The notes beneath the pieces are model-generated. The model worked only from the letters and a program-made list of their open reading frames with translations, had not been told where the DNA came from and did no database searches. A DNA stretch of 28,617 nucleotides, taken from IMG/VR virus record IMGVR_UViG_3300012666_000380, positions 1-28,617 of that record, one strand, 5' to 3'. This document shows, in pieces, positions 9,645 through 16,637 of the stretch. This DNA is from a virus. The position numbers and the translations under genes were made by a program. Position 1 is the first letter of the stretch, and every line of letters begins with the position of its first letter.

Positions 9645-10106
9645 ATGCAAGAACAAGACTTCTATGAAGAGGACAGCGTTCAGGAAGACCAGGCAACAAA
9701 GAATCCAGTTCGTGCAAGGATGCGTGAGTTGGAGTCAGAGGTTAAGAGCTTGCGTCAGCAAGCAGAGGAAGCTAAGTCAGCTCAACGAGAGTTGGCATTT
9801 GTGAAGGCAGGCGTAGACCTATCTTCAGGGATGTCCAAGTATTTCGTTAAGGCTTACGATGGCGATCTCACACCCGAGGCAATCCGAGTTGCAGCCGCAG
9901 AAGCAAATCTCATTAAGCCCCAAGAAATCATGCAAGCAGCTCCTACACAGGAGAAGCAAGCATGGGATCGAGTTAGCAACGCATCACGCGTTGGAGATAC
10001 AACTGAAGCGACGGTTGACTACAGCACTAGAATTGCAAACGCTAAATCCGAAAGAGAAGTAATGGAATTGTTGGCTCAAGCAAGAATGAATCAAATCAAC
10101 AATTAA
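9645..10106 (+). CDS. Capsid scaffolding protein (153 aa)
   Basis: The ATG at 9645 is preferred because GGAGGAG lies at 9632-9638 with ideal spacing. An in-frame ATG at 9597 would add 16 residues and place the strong hairpin 9604-9626 in coding sequence. The protein has an acidic N-terminus (EQDFYEEDSVQED), a coiled-coil-like charged helix at about residues 24-52 (RMRELESEVKSLRQQAEEA), and a middle segment with GVDLSSGMSKYFVKAYDGDL. It ends in a short helical tail (EREVMELLAQARMNQ). Acidic, helical, C-terminally helical proteins directly before the major capsid gene are typical scaffolds, which co-assemble with capsid protein and then leave the procapsid. Identification rests on composition and position. 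Confidence 0.75.
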   Translation: MQEQDFYEEDSVQEDQATKNPVRARMRELESEVKSLRQQAEEAKSAQRELAFVKAGVDLSSGMSKYFVKAYDGDLTPEAIRVAAAEANLIKPQEIMQAAPTQEKQAWDRVSNASRVGDTTEATVDYSTRIANAKSEREVMELLAQARMNQINN

Positions 10107-10108
10107 CC

Positions 10109-10126
10109 AATTCTTTAAGGAGAATT
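10109..10126 (+). promoter_or_regulatory. SD-presenting hairpin before the major capsid start
   Basis: AATTCT (10109-10114) pairs perfectly with AGAATT (10121-10126), leaving the loop TTAAGG. The Shine-Dalgarno AAGGAG (10117-10122) starts in this loop, and the ATG follows six bases after the stem. A small AT-rich stem would keep the ribosome site ordered but accessible. Confidence 0.5.
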
Positions 10127-10131
10127 AAAAC

Positions 10132-11103
10132 ATGGCAGGCGAAACAACAACCTCGTCTCTCTCTGTAGATCAGGTCGCGTTTGACCGTCTTGCGTACTTC
10201 GCATTGCGTTCAGAACTCCTCTTCGACCAGGCAGCAGACGTACAACCAGTACAACAGGCAATGCCTGGAACTGGTGTCACATTCACCATCTTCGCAGACA
10301 TCGCAGCAGCGACATCTACGTTGAACGAAGTAACTGACGTAACCCCAACAGCGCTCTCGGACAGTCAGGTAACAGTTACCTTGGCTGAATACGGCAACGC
10401 AGTTGTTACAACAGCAAAACTCCGTGGCACAGCATTCTTGGATGTTGACTCGGCAGCAGCAAACATCATTGGCTACAACGCAGGTGACTCGATCGATCAA
10501 GTCGTTCGTGAAGTCCTCGCTGGTGGCAGCAACGTGGCATACGCAACTGGTGGAGCTTCAGCCCCATCAAGCCGTGTAACCATGGCTGTTGATGACTTGC
10601 TGGTAGCAAACGACATCCGTAAGCAAGTAGCTGCTTTGCGTGGAGCAAACGTAGCAACTTTCAACGGTTCGTACATTGGCTTCATCCACCCAGACGTTTC
10701 GTATGACTTCCGTTCGGCAGTCGACGTAGCATCGTGGCGTACACCAGCTAACTACGTAAACCCAGAAGGCATTTACAATGGCGAAATTGGCCTCTTTGAA
10801 TCGGTACGATTTATCGAGACACCACGCGCCAAAGTATTCACTAACGCTTTCAACGGCGCAGGTGCAGCTGGTACGGGAGACTCGTATGCAACTCTTATCA
10901 TGGGTCGTCAGGCTCTTGCTAAGGCGTTCAGCACACAAGATGGCAATGGCGCAACACCGAAGATTGTCCGTGGCAATGTCACAGATATCTTGATGCGCTT
11001 GCAACCACTCGGTTGGTACTGGCTTGGTGGCTACGGTCGCTTCCGCGAGGCTTCGCTTCGTCGAATCGAATCGGCTTCAAGCATCGGTGCAAACGCCGTC
11101 TAA
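10132..11103 (+). CDS. Major capsid protein, N4 gp56-like (323 aa)
   Basis: A strong AAGGAG precedes the ATG by nine bases. The protein contains a segment around residues 45-95 with FTIFADIAAATSTLNEVTDV and then SQVTVTLAEYGNAVVTT. This pattern (a 'tLnE..d..p..ls...v.vtl.eyGn' run) is characteristic of N4 gp56-family major capsid proteins with the HK97 fold. A later part holds FNGSYIGFIHPDVSYDFR and IMGRQALAKAF, also typical of capsid proteins of this family. Length matches a single-domain HK97-fold capsid subunit. It follows the scaffold and is closed by a strong terminator, as expected for the most highly expressed structural gene. Codon choice differs visibly from its neighbours (many GCA, GTA, AAC and TTC codons), consistent with high expression. 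Confidence 0.88.
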   Translation: MAGETTTSSLSVDQVAFDRLAYFALRSELLFDQAADVQPVQQAMPGTGVTFTIFADIAAATSTLNEVTDVTPTALSDSQVTVTLAEYGNAVVTTAKLRGTAFLDVDSAAANIIGYNAGDSIDQVVREVLAGGSNVAYATGGASAPSSRVTMAVDDLLVANDIRKQVAALRGANVATFNGSYIGFIHPDVSYDFRSAVDVASWRTPANYVNPEGIYNGEIGLFESVRFIETPRAKVFTNAFNGAGAAGTGDSYATLIMGRQALAKAFSTQDGNGATPKIVRGNVTDILMRLQPLGWYWLGGYGRFREASLRRIESASSIGANAV

Positions 11104-11116
11104 TAATTAGTCAAAG

Positions 11117-11150
11117 CCCTCCGCCCTTCCTCATCTGGGCGGGGGGTTTT
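11117..11150 (+). terminator. Intrinsic terminator after the major capsid gene
   Basis: CCCTCCGCCC (11117-11126) pairs with GGGCGGGGGG (11137-11146) over 10 bp with one T-G wobble, around the 10-base loop TTCCTCATCT, followed by TTTT (11147-11150). The U-tract is short, so some readthrough into the downstream genes is likely. Its position right after the capsid gene would boost capsid over tail transcripts. Confidence 0.8.
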
Positions 11151-11178
11151 GCTATACTCTTGCTAACGAAAGGTTCGT
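11149..11178 (+). promoter_or_regulatory. Candidate extended -10 promoter and SD hairpin for the next unit
   Basis: TGCTATACT at 11150-11158 is an extended -10 (TGn plus TATACT) starting at the terminator's U-tract. I see no good -35. The predicted start (about 11165) is followed at once by a hairpin, ACGAA (11166-11170) with TTCGT (11174-11178). It has the 3-base loop AGG, so the AAGG of the ribosome site lies at the loop, and the ATG at 11179 directly follows the stem. Confidence 0.4.
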
Positions 11179-11547
11179 ATGTCGATTTCTAATTATGCTG
11201 AACTAAAAATCTTGGAGCACACCACAGGTAAAACTGCTTGGACTATGCCAACAAATGTGTATGTTAAGTTGCATACTGGTGATCCTGGTGAGGCTGCTAC
11301 TTCTAATGCTGCTACAGAAACAACTCGTAAAGTTTCTGCTTGGGCTACAGCGGCTTCGGGTGCTATTGCAACAAGCTCAACTATTGAGTGGACTAACGTT
11401 TCTACTACAGAAACTTATACACATTGGTCGTTGTGGGATGCGTCAACTGCGGGTAATGCTTTGTGGACTGGTGCATTGTCAGCATCAGCTGCTGTAACTG
11501 CTGGCGATACTTTTCAAATCACTACACTAACCCTGTCTCTCGATTAG
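11179..11547 (+). CDS. Small structural protein, Gp80/tail-fibre-like family (122 aa)
   Basis: The start ATG sits directly after a small hairpin that holds AAGG. The N-terminus (NYAELKILEHTTGKTAWTMP then VYVKLHTGDPGEAATS) matches a pattern I know from small phage structural proteins labelled Gp80 or putative tail fibre. In these a short helix is followed by a beta-sandwich opening with 'lyvaLytgdP'. The rest is rich in Thr, Ser and Ala beta-strands (TETYTHWSLWDASTAGNALW). It is about the usual length of that family. It may sit on the virion surface as a decoration or fibre component. Exact role is unknown. It begins the post-terminator transcription unit. Confidence 0.65.
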   Translation: MSISNYAELKILEHTTGKTAWTMPTNVYVKLHTGDPGEAATSNAATETTRKVSAWATAASGAIATSSTIEWTNVSTTETYTHWSLWDASTAGNALWTGALSASAAVTAGDTFQITTLTLSLD

Positions 11548-11548
11548 T

Positions 11549-11568
11549 CATAGGGGGTAAACCCTATG
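11549..11568 (+). promoter_or_regulatory. Hairpin enclosing SD and start codon of the repeat protein gene
   Basis: CATAGGG (11549-11555) pairs perfectly with CCCTATG (11562-11568) around loop GGTAAA. The Shine-Dalgarno tract AGGGGG (11552-11557) lies in the 5' arm and loop. The start codon ATG (11566-11568) forms the end of the 3' arm. If it folds, this 7-bp stem would directly limit initiation. Confidence 0.55.
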
Positions 11569-12804
11569 GCATTAGTAACTGGCTACATAGAACCATATGT
11601 AGATACACGCCCGTACTATCGCAGTACTTTTGTTCCGCCGCGTACGTTTTCTCGTACAGCTACAGGTAGTGGTGTTAGTGCCGAAATAACTGTTTCGGGA
11701 CCTACTCAACTACGTATTGGTAAATTAACCGACTATTCATTCCCATATTTAACTGGTGGTGCTTATTATGTAGGTGCACCTATAAAACAAACAGCTGCTA
11801 CTGGTTCTGGTTTTGGTACGGAAACCGCAATTGCGTTTGCAACAAAAGCAAAATTTGGTACTGGTTCAGGAACTGGAACCGAGTCGGCTTCTGGAGTACG
11901 TATAGTATTACGTACAGCTACAGGGTCTGGTGTTGGCGCTGATAGCGCAATAACTTCTGGTTCTAACCAGTTACGTCTTACTGGGTTAACTGACTATTCA
12001 TTTCCATATTTAACTGGTGGTCGCTACTACTTAGGTCCTGCAGTATATGCAAGGACTGCTACTGGTTCTGGTGTTGGTACGGAAACTGCAACTAGATTAG
12101 TTATAACCATTCGTACTGCTACGGGTAGTGGTACAGCAGGTGAATCAACAAGCACAACTAAAGAAGTTTTAGCTCGCACCGCTACGGGATCTGGCACAGG
12201 TTCTGGTGACGGAGATCCATTTTTGTTCCTTATAAGACAAGCAACAGGTGGTGGTACTGGAGCTTCTTCAACAGTATTTATTCGTGGTTTAGTAAGAAAC
12301 GCTACAGGTAGTGGTAACGGCACGCAAACAGCAGTCAGACTTCTTGTCAATATAAGAACCGCTACTGGTTCTGGTCTTGGCACCGAGACTGCCACCAGAA
12401 TCGTTGTGCTGCTCCGTACGGCGACAGGATCGGGTGTTGGTACCCAGACAGCCAGCGGTATCGAATCGCTTCCTAGAACAGCTACAGGCTCTGGTGTGGG
12501 TTCTGTAAGCCAGAATGCTACATGGGTTAAGTCTCGCATGTTTAGGGTTCCACAAACTACGAACTTTGCTTTTGTTGAAGGGTACTCAGAAATTAGTTGG
12601 CAACCACGCAAACGATTGTTTGCTCGTCTACCTAACGGCGTAAGAGTAGAGAACCTCTTTGAATTACAAGATGGTTCGTATACAATTAATGATCCAAGAG
12701 ACGGCACAGTAGTTAAGGTCTACCTTGGTTCACACGTAATCCCATTAACGGATGAAGAAGTAGCAGACCTAACAGCAGCTGGATACGGAGCATACATAAC
12801 GTGA
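11566..12804 (+). CDS. Repeat-rich fibre-like protein with 12 TATGSG repeats (412 aa)
   Basis: Residues 31 to about 320 hold 12 copies of a unit built on TATGSGxGxxTA followed by 5-9 hydrophobic/basic residues. Two of the gaps carry a nearly identical inserted module (LTDYSFPYLTGG then YYxG). The C-terminal 80 residues are not repetitive (SEISWQPRKRLFARLPNG, later VYLGSHVIPLTDEEVADL) and look like a separate folded domain. Repeats of this type suggest a beta-solenoid or fibrous shaft on the particle. Every repeat uses a different mix of synonymous codons, so they are old and kept by selection, whereas the two YSFPYLTGG modules are 34/36 identical in DNA (11725-11760 and 11986-12021). No enzymatic motif is visible. 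A fibre or capsid-surface role is inferred. Confidence 0.75.
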   Translation: MALVTGYIEPYVDTRPYYRSTFVPPRTFSRTATGSGVSAEITVSGPTQLRIGKLTDYSFPYLTGGAYYVGAPIKQTAATGSGFGTETAIAFATKAKFGTGSGTGTESASGVRIVLRTATGSGVGADSAITSGSNQLRLTGLTDYSFPYLTGGRYYLGPAVYARTATGSGVGTETATRLVITIRTATGSGTAGESTSTTKEVLARTATGSGTGSGDGDPFLFLIRQATGGGTGASSTVFIRGLVRNATGSGNGTQTAVRLLVNIRTATGSGLGTETATRIVVLLRTATGSGVGTQTASGIESLPRTATGSGVGSVSQNATWVKSRMFRVPQTTNFAFVEGYSEISWQPRKRLFARLPNGVRVENLFELQDGSYTINDPRDGTVVKVYLGSHVIPLTDEEVADLTAAGYGAYIT

Positions 12805-13073
12805 AGCATGCAGAAACGCATCCTACTTTAGATGTTGACGGTTGCTTTGGTTGTCGCATTGCAAATATACGCATGGGCACTAACAGCACTACTACACGCG
12901 GGAAAGAAGTAGAGCAAACAAATAAGGTAGAACGCAACTGGCAAAAAGACATGCCAGCTTATAAACGTTTACGGAAGGAAGGTTTGCAACCAAAACGAAT
13001 TGATGGTTCAGCCGAAGTTGAGGCAAAAGCAAAACATAAATGGCAAGTCGAGACAGGGATAGGTATTAAATGA
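12801..13073 (+). CDS. Small CxxC phage protein (90 aa)
   Basis: The start is GTG, overlapping the previous stop (GTGA). The N-terminus has a HAETHPTLDVDGCFGCRIANI pattern with a CxxC pair at residues 15-18, which I recognise from small actinophage proteins of the 'GCFGC' type. The remainder is charged and basic (NWQKDMPAYKRLRKEGLQP). The two cysteines may bind a metal with a partner or in a dimer. Its stop overlaps the ATG of the next small gene. The same motif occurs in many phages next to structural genes, but its job is unknown. The GTG start is supported by coupling; no strong independent Shine-Dalgarno is evident. Confidence 0.6.
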   Translation: MKHAETHPTLDVDGCFGCRIANIRMGTNSTTTRGKEVEQTNKVERNWQKDMPAYKRLRKEGLQPKRIDGSAEVEAKAKHKWQVETGIGIK

Positions 13074-13246
13074 AAAACAAATCTAAAGTAAATGCTGCTG
13101 GTAACTACACCAAACCAGCAATGCGTAAAAGATTGTTTAACAAAATTAAGGCTGGTTCTAAAGGTGGAGATCCTGGTGAATGGTCTGCACGTAAAGCACA
13201 GTTGCTTGCAAGCGAATATAAAAAAGCTGGTGGGGGATACAAATAA
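13070..13246 (+). CDS. Small basic phage protein with SKGGDPGEWSARKAQ motif (58 aa)
   Basis: This gene is only 177 bases and begins with an ATG overlapping the upstream stop (ATGA). It ends at a TAATG overlap with the next gene. The translation (MKNKSKVNAAGNYTKPAM at the start) contains the block AGSKGGDPGEWSARKAQLLA and ends KKAGGGYK. I recognise the 'tkp.lR..l..kI.aGskGG.pG.WSARKAQ' pattern from tiny basic proteins that recur in aquatic phages and in giant viruses. I recall a DUF label for this family but cannot verify which one. It is strongly positively charged, so binding to DNA or RNA is a reasonable guess. Coupling on both sides makes it a real gene despite its size. Confidence 0.75.
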   Translation: MKNKSKVNAAGNYTKPAMRKRLFNKIKAGSKGGDPGEWSARKAQLLASEYKKAGGGYK

Positions 13247-13482
13247 TGGCATTAGCTAAATCTCAAAAGTCGTTAAAGAATTGGACAGCACAGAAATGGC
13301 GTACGTCTGATGGCAAACCATCTAAGGGTAAGAAACGATATCTGCCTTCTGCTGCATGGGCTTCGTTGAGTCCAGCAGAAAAAGCTGCAACTAATAAAAC
13401 TAAAGCAGAAGGAAACAAAAAGGGAAAGCAATTTGTAAAGCAACCTAAAAATATTGCACAAAAAACAAAGAGGTATCGTTAA
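13246..13482 (+). CDS. Small basic protein, KKRYLPxxAW family (78 aa)
   Basis: The start overlaps the upstream stop (TAATG). The protein is lysine-rich. It opens with a WTAQKWRTSDGKPSKGKKRY segment, has a central LPSAAWASLSPAEKAATN, and ends KKGKQFVKQPKNIAQKTKRY. I know this arrangement ('rYLP..aw..Ls..ek.atn..K..g.kkGkQfv.qp..ia.k') from small proteins found beside the SKGG-type protein in phages and large DNA viruses. The function of the family is unknown to me. High charge suggests nucleic-acid association, possibly with packaged DNA. The next gene starts at its stop codon. Confidence 0.75.
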   Translation: MALAKSQKSLKNWTAQKWRTSDGKPSKGKKRYLPSAAWASLSPAEKAATNKTKAEGNKKGKQFVKQPKNIAQKTKRYR

Positions 13483-13781
13483 TGAAATCACCAGCATGGC
13501 AACGCAAAGAAGGAAAGAATCCAAAAGGTGGACTCAATGCAAAAGGTCGAGCCTCGTACAAAGGTGGGACATTGAAAGCCCCAGTTAAAGCAGGAGACAA
13601 TCCACGTCGAGCATCGTTTCTTGCACGCATGGGTAATGCACCAGGACCTGAAAGAGATGAAAAAGGTAAACCAACAAGACTGCTATTATCTTTACAGGCT
13701 TGGGGTGCTTCGTCTAAAGCGGATGCACGGTCTAAGGCTAAAGCAATATCCGCACGAAACAAGAACAAGAAAGGCAAGTAA
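13482..13781 (+). CDS. Small basic protein, KNPKGGLNAKGRAS family (99 aa)
   Basis: The start overlaps the upstream stop (TAATG). The sequence SPAWQRKEGKNPKGGLNAKG is followed by NPRRASFLARMG and ends in a helix LQAWGASSKADARSKAKAIS with a lysine-rich tail. It belongs to a recognisable small protein type ('spaWtRkeGKnpkGGLn.kGRas'). It usually occurs near the previous two small proteins in phages and in some giant viruses. No catalytic residues are visible. The strong positive charge and lack of cysteines or membrane segments suggest an RNA/DNA-binding or virion-internal role. This is an inference, not a known function. Confidence 0.75.
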   Translation: MKSPAWQRKEGKNPKGGLNAKGRASYKGGTLKAPVKAGDNPRRASFLARMGNAPGPERDEKGKPTRLLLSLQAWGASSKADARSKAKAISARNKNKKGK

Positions 13782-13885
13782 TGCCAAAAGTAGGAAAAAA
13801 AGAATTTGCTTACACCCCAAAGGGTATGGCAATGGCTAAGAAGGAAAAGATGAAGATGAAGATGAAAGCCAAGAAAAAGAAATAA
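13781..13885 (+). CDS. Tiny lysine-rich protein, MPKVGKKEFAYTPKG type (34 aa)
   Basis: This is a 105-base gene, with ATG overlapping the upstream stop and its own TAA overlapping the ATG of the next gene (TAATG on both sides). The product starts MPKVGKKEFAYTPKGMAMAK and ends in alternating Met/Lys and Lys runs. The 'MPKVGKKxFxYTPxGMxxAK' opening recurs in tiny phage proteins, so I think it is genuine. It is almost half lysine. Together with the three preceding small basic genes it forms a cassette just before the head-tail adaptor. Its role is unknown. Confidence 0.65.
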   Translation: MPKVGKKEFAYTPKGMAMAKKEKMKMKMKAKKKK

Positions 13886-14772
13886 TGACAACAGCAGCAA
13901 CGGTAATTAATAAAACGTTGCGGCAACTTCTATCTGGAACGGTGGAGGCCCGCAACAAGTTGGCCTCTACCGTAAACAGTTCTGCCACTAGTATTGTTTG
14001 CACGTATGCCCTTGAGGGGTTGCGCGCTGGGCAGATTTTTGAAATTGAATCCGAAGTATTTTATATTTGGGCTGCTGATACGGTAACAAAAACATTAACT
14101 GTAGAACGTGGGTTTAACGGAACTACCGCAGCTGCGCATACGTCTGGCGCATTGGTTACTGTTAACCCTAGATTCCCAAGAGCACAAGTTCTTGAAGCCA
14201 TCAATGATGAAGTATTAGATCTTTCATCTCCAGTCAATGGATTGTTTCAGGTCAAAACATTAAACTTTACGTACAACGGCACAGACAGAATGATTAATTT
14301 AACTTCTGCTACCGATGTTATCGACATCTTAAACGTATCTGTTCGGTATCTAACCGACGACTATCCAGTTGCTCGTAAGGTAAAACTTGTTCGTGATTTA
14401 CCAACAGATGACTTTGCTTCTAGTTTTGCTTTAAAGTTTGATCAAGCTGTATACCCAGGCAGACTTCGTATTGTTTACAAAGCACCTTACGCTTCAGTTA
14501 CTACTGAGGCGACCAACCTCAACACAGACTGTGGTATACAGGAATCAGTAGAGGACATTGTTGTTGTAGGTACACAGCTTAGGTTGATGGCGCCACGTGA
14601 AATTAAACGCAACTTTGTTGAATCGCAAGGGGATACCCGTAGGGCAGAAGAAGTTGCATCAGGCGCAATTACTAACTCCGCAACAGCACTAAGACAACTA
14701 CGGAGAGACAGAATTATTGCGGAGGCTGCTCGCTTAATGCGGTCATACCCAACATTCTTGACAAGGGAATGA
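13885..14772 (+). CDS. Probable head-tail adaptor/connector protein (295 aa)
   Basis: The start overlaps the upstream stop (TAATG). The N-terminal part is a beta-rich module: ARNKLASTVNSSATSIVC, then RAGQIFEIESEVFYIW and LTVERGFNGTTAAAH around residues 25-90. The latter resembles the small 'dGd.i.igsE.m.Vts....ltV.RG..GT.aaaH' domain found in many phage structural proteins. The middle contains FPRAQVLEAINDEVLDLSS, the kind of helix seen in podovirus adaptor proteins. The C-terminus is helical (LRLMAPREIKRNF, RRAEEVASGAI, RRDRIIAEAARLM). Length and position directly before the large propeller-like tail gene fit the ring that joins portal to tail nozzle. The assignment is by architecture and context only. 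Confidence 0.55.
   Translation: MTTAATVINKTLRQLLSGTVEARNKLASTVNSSATSIVCTYALEGLRAGQIFEIESEVFYIWAADTVTKTLTVERGFNGTTAAAHTSGALVTVNPRFPRAQVLEAINDEVLDLSSPVNGLFQVKTLNFTYNGTDRMINLTSATDVIDILNVSVRYLTDDYPVARKVKLVRDLPTDDFASSFALKFDQAVYPGRLRIVYKAPYASVTTEATNLNTDCGIQESVEDIVVVGTQLRLMAPREIKRNFVESQGDTRRAEEVASGAITNSATALRQLRRDRIIAEAARLMRSYPTFLTRE
14753..14771 (+). promoter_or_regulatory. SD-presenting hairpin before the GTG start at 14776
   Basis: CATTC (14753-14757) pairs with GAATG (14767-14771) around the loop TTGACAAGG, which contains the AAGG ribosome site. The GTG start follows four bases after the stem, and the upstream gene's TGA (14770-14772) overlaps the 3' arm. The stem is only 5 bp, so on its own the evidence is weak. 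Confidence 0.3.
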
Positions 14773-14775
14773 TCC

Positions 14776-16629
14776 GTGTCTTTAGTACTACGGTATACGG
14801 ATGCCTACTATCCAGCCGTTCCTTACTTTGCAGGAAAGGAAAGTAGTTCTTTGGTTCCAGATATTTTTCCTGTTGCAATTGACTCAAGGCCGTTTCTTGT
14901 AGATTCCAAATCAAATATGTTCTCGCGTGGATTTGAACCTAGGGTTCGAGATTCGGTTGATCAGTCAACCACGCCAGGCGAAGCAGCAATTAACCCACAA
15001 GGTTTGTGGCGTCGTGGCGAATCATCGTGGCATCTGGGTGCTGGACAGAAGTATGCCGACACAGCAGAAGCACAAGATTATAGGTTTTACACAAGTCAGG
15101 GTATTGATCCGTGGACTAAGGGTCAGATCTCGTTGCTTAAAACTGTGGCCCTGTCAAAGTCTGCTACTGGCACAAACTTAAAGATTGCTACAACAGATAC
15201 AGAAGTTTATTTCTTAGACGGTACGAATCTTTACTATTCAACAAACCCATATGCATCGAGTCCAACATGGACAGCTGTAACTGGGCTACCTACTGGTACG
15301 CCACGCGACATGGTTAGTGACGGATCATCTGTTTATTTAACATACCCAGGTACAACTAATTCGTATGGATTATGGAAAGTACCTTCAAGTCACACACCAG
15401 CCAACGTTGCTTACGGTCACGAGTTTGGTTATGTTGATTTGTCTAAAGGATTTTTTATTGTTACTGGTGGTCCAGGAAGTAGCGAGCAACACAAACTTTA
15501 TTACAACCCAACTGGCAATGTTGCTGCAGCAGACTACACGCATCCATTAAATGCTTGGATATGGATTGGTTCTGCGTCTGGACCTAACGCTATTTATTTA
15601 GCTGGCTATACAGGTAACCGTGGAGCAATTTATAAACTTACCATCACTACAGCTGGCGTTTTGGAAACACCAGTAGTTGCACTTGATTTACCAATTGGAG
15701 AGATACCAACTCACCTTGGCTCTTACCTTAACGGAGTATTAATTGGAACAAACAAGGGTGTACGTTTTGCTACAGCAGATAACAACGGAGACTTAACTAC
15801 TGGTGCTCTTATTTCAACTAGTGGTGACGTAAACCAATTTACTGCTGAAGGTAATTTTGTTTGGTTTACTTGGTCAAATTTTGTTACTTCGACTTCAGGA
15901 CTTGGACGATTAGACCTTTCAACGTTTACAGCGGTAAACGTCCCAGCTTACGCATCAGACTTAATGGCTGGTGTTGGTGGCACAGTTCAAGCTGCGGGAA
16001 CATTTAGTTCTAAACGATTGTTTGCTATTTCTGGTGTAGGACTTTACGCCGAATCAACAGACCTCGTTTCATCTGGTTCGATTACTACTGGCATTTACAG
16101 GTGGGGTATTCCAGATAGAAAGTTTGTAGCTAAGTTTGATATCCGCAGCACCCCGTTAGCTGGTACTGTAACTCCGTATATCTCTAGTGATACTGGAACG
16201 TATACAGCAATGACAGCACACAATGTTGCGTCAGCTACTGAGTCTGTTGCTACTGGTCCGCAAGCTAAATTTATCGAAGCTTCTTTTAGGTTGGACTTTA
16301 CTAGGGGTTCCACTACTACTGGCCCAACCGTAACACGTTGGATGGCTCGAGCCTACGCTTCGCCAGCCCGAAGCCAGGTGTTCAAAGTGCCCCTACTTAT
16401 GCATCACCAACAGGTAATCAACGGCATTGAATACTATTTAGATGTAGAAAGCGAACTAACCCTGTTAAGGAACTTAGTTACGAATCCACGTGTGGTAAAC
16501 TATCAAGAGAATACGGAGACCTTTTCGGTAGTCGTAGAGGACTTGGAATTCCAAGTTCTTGACGGCATCCAAGGAAAGTGGAACCTTGAGGGTGTCTGTG
16601 TTGTTACAATGAGATCTGTGCAGGATTAG
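14776..16629 (+). CDS. Large beta-rich tail protein, nozzle/propeller-like (617 aa)
   Basis: The start is GTG, three bases after the upstream stop. The protein is beta-strand-rich with repeated motifs such as TDTEVYFLDGTNLYYST, MVSDGSSVYLTYPG, NGVLIGTNKGVRFAT and VWFTWSNFVTSTSGLGRLDL. This is the strand pattern of a beta-propeller-like or repeated beta-sheet protein. The last 170 residues form another beta domain (YISSDTGTYTAMT, then QVINGIEYYLDVESELTLL). No catalytic motif or signal peptide is seen. In podovirus-like genomes a long beta-rich protein after the adaptor is usually the tail nozzle, and this is my leading inference. An alternative is a large minor tail or receptor-binding protein. 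Fibre genes follow immediately. Confidence 0.6.
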   Translation: MSLVLRYTDAYYPAVPYFAGKESSSLVPDIFPVAIDSRPFLVDSKSNMFSRGFEPRVRDSVDQSTTPGEAAINPQGLWRRGESSWHLGAGQKYADTAEAQDYRFYTSQGIDPWTKGQISLLKTVALSKSATGTNLKIATTDTEVYFLDGTNLYYSTNPYASSPTWTAVTGLPTGTPRDMVSDGSSVYLTYPGTTNSYGLWKVPSSHTPANVAYGHEFGYVDLSKGFFIVTGGPGSSEQHKLYYNPTGNVAAADYTHPLNAWIWIGSASGPNAIYLAGYTGNRGAIYKLTITTAGVLETPVVALDLPIGEIPTHLGSYLNGVLIGTNKGVRFATADNNGDLTTGALISTSGDVNQFTAEGNFVWFTWSNFVTSTSGLGRLDLSTFTAVNVPAYASDLMAGVGGTVQAAGTFSSKRLFAISGVGLYAESTDLVSSGSITTGIYRWGIPDRKFVAKFDIRSTPLAGTVTPYISSDTGTYTAMTAHNVASATESVATGPQAKFIEASFRLDFTRGSTTTGPTVTRWMARAYASPARSQVFKVPLLMHHQQVINGIEYYLDVESELTLLRNLVTNPRVVNYQENTETFSVVVEDLEFQVLDGIQGKWNLEGVCVVTMRSVQD

Positions 16630-16637
16630 GAGAATAA

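Noticed and set aside
12027-12707. A 226-residue open frame on the - strand inside the repeat protein gene
   Set aside because: It is a shadow created by the repetitive codons of the + strand gene. It has no ribosome site, and its composition mirrors the repeat motif.
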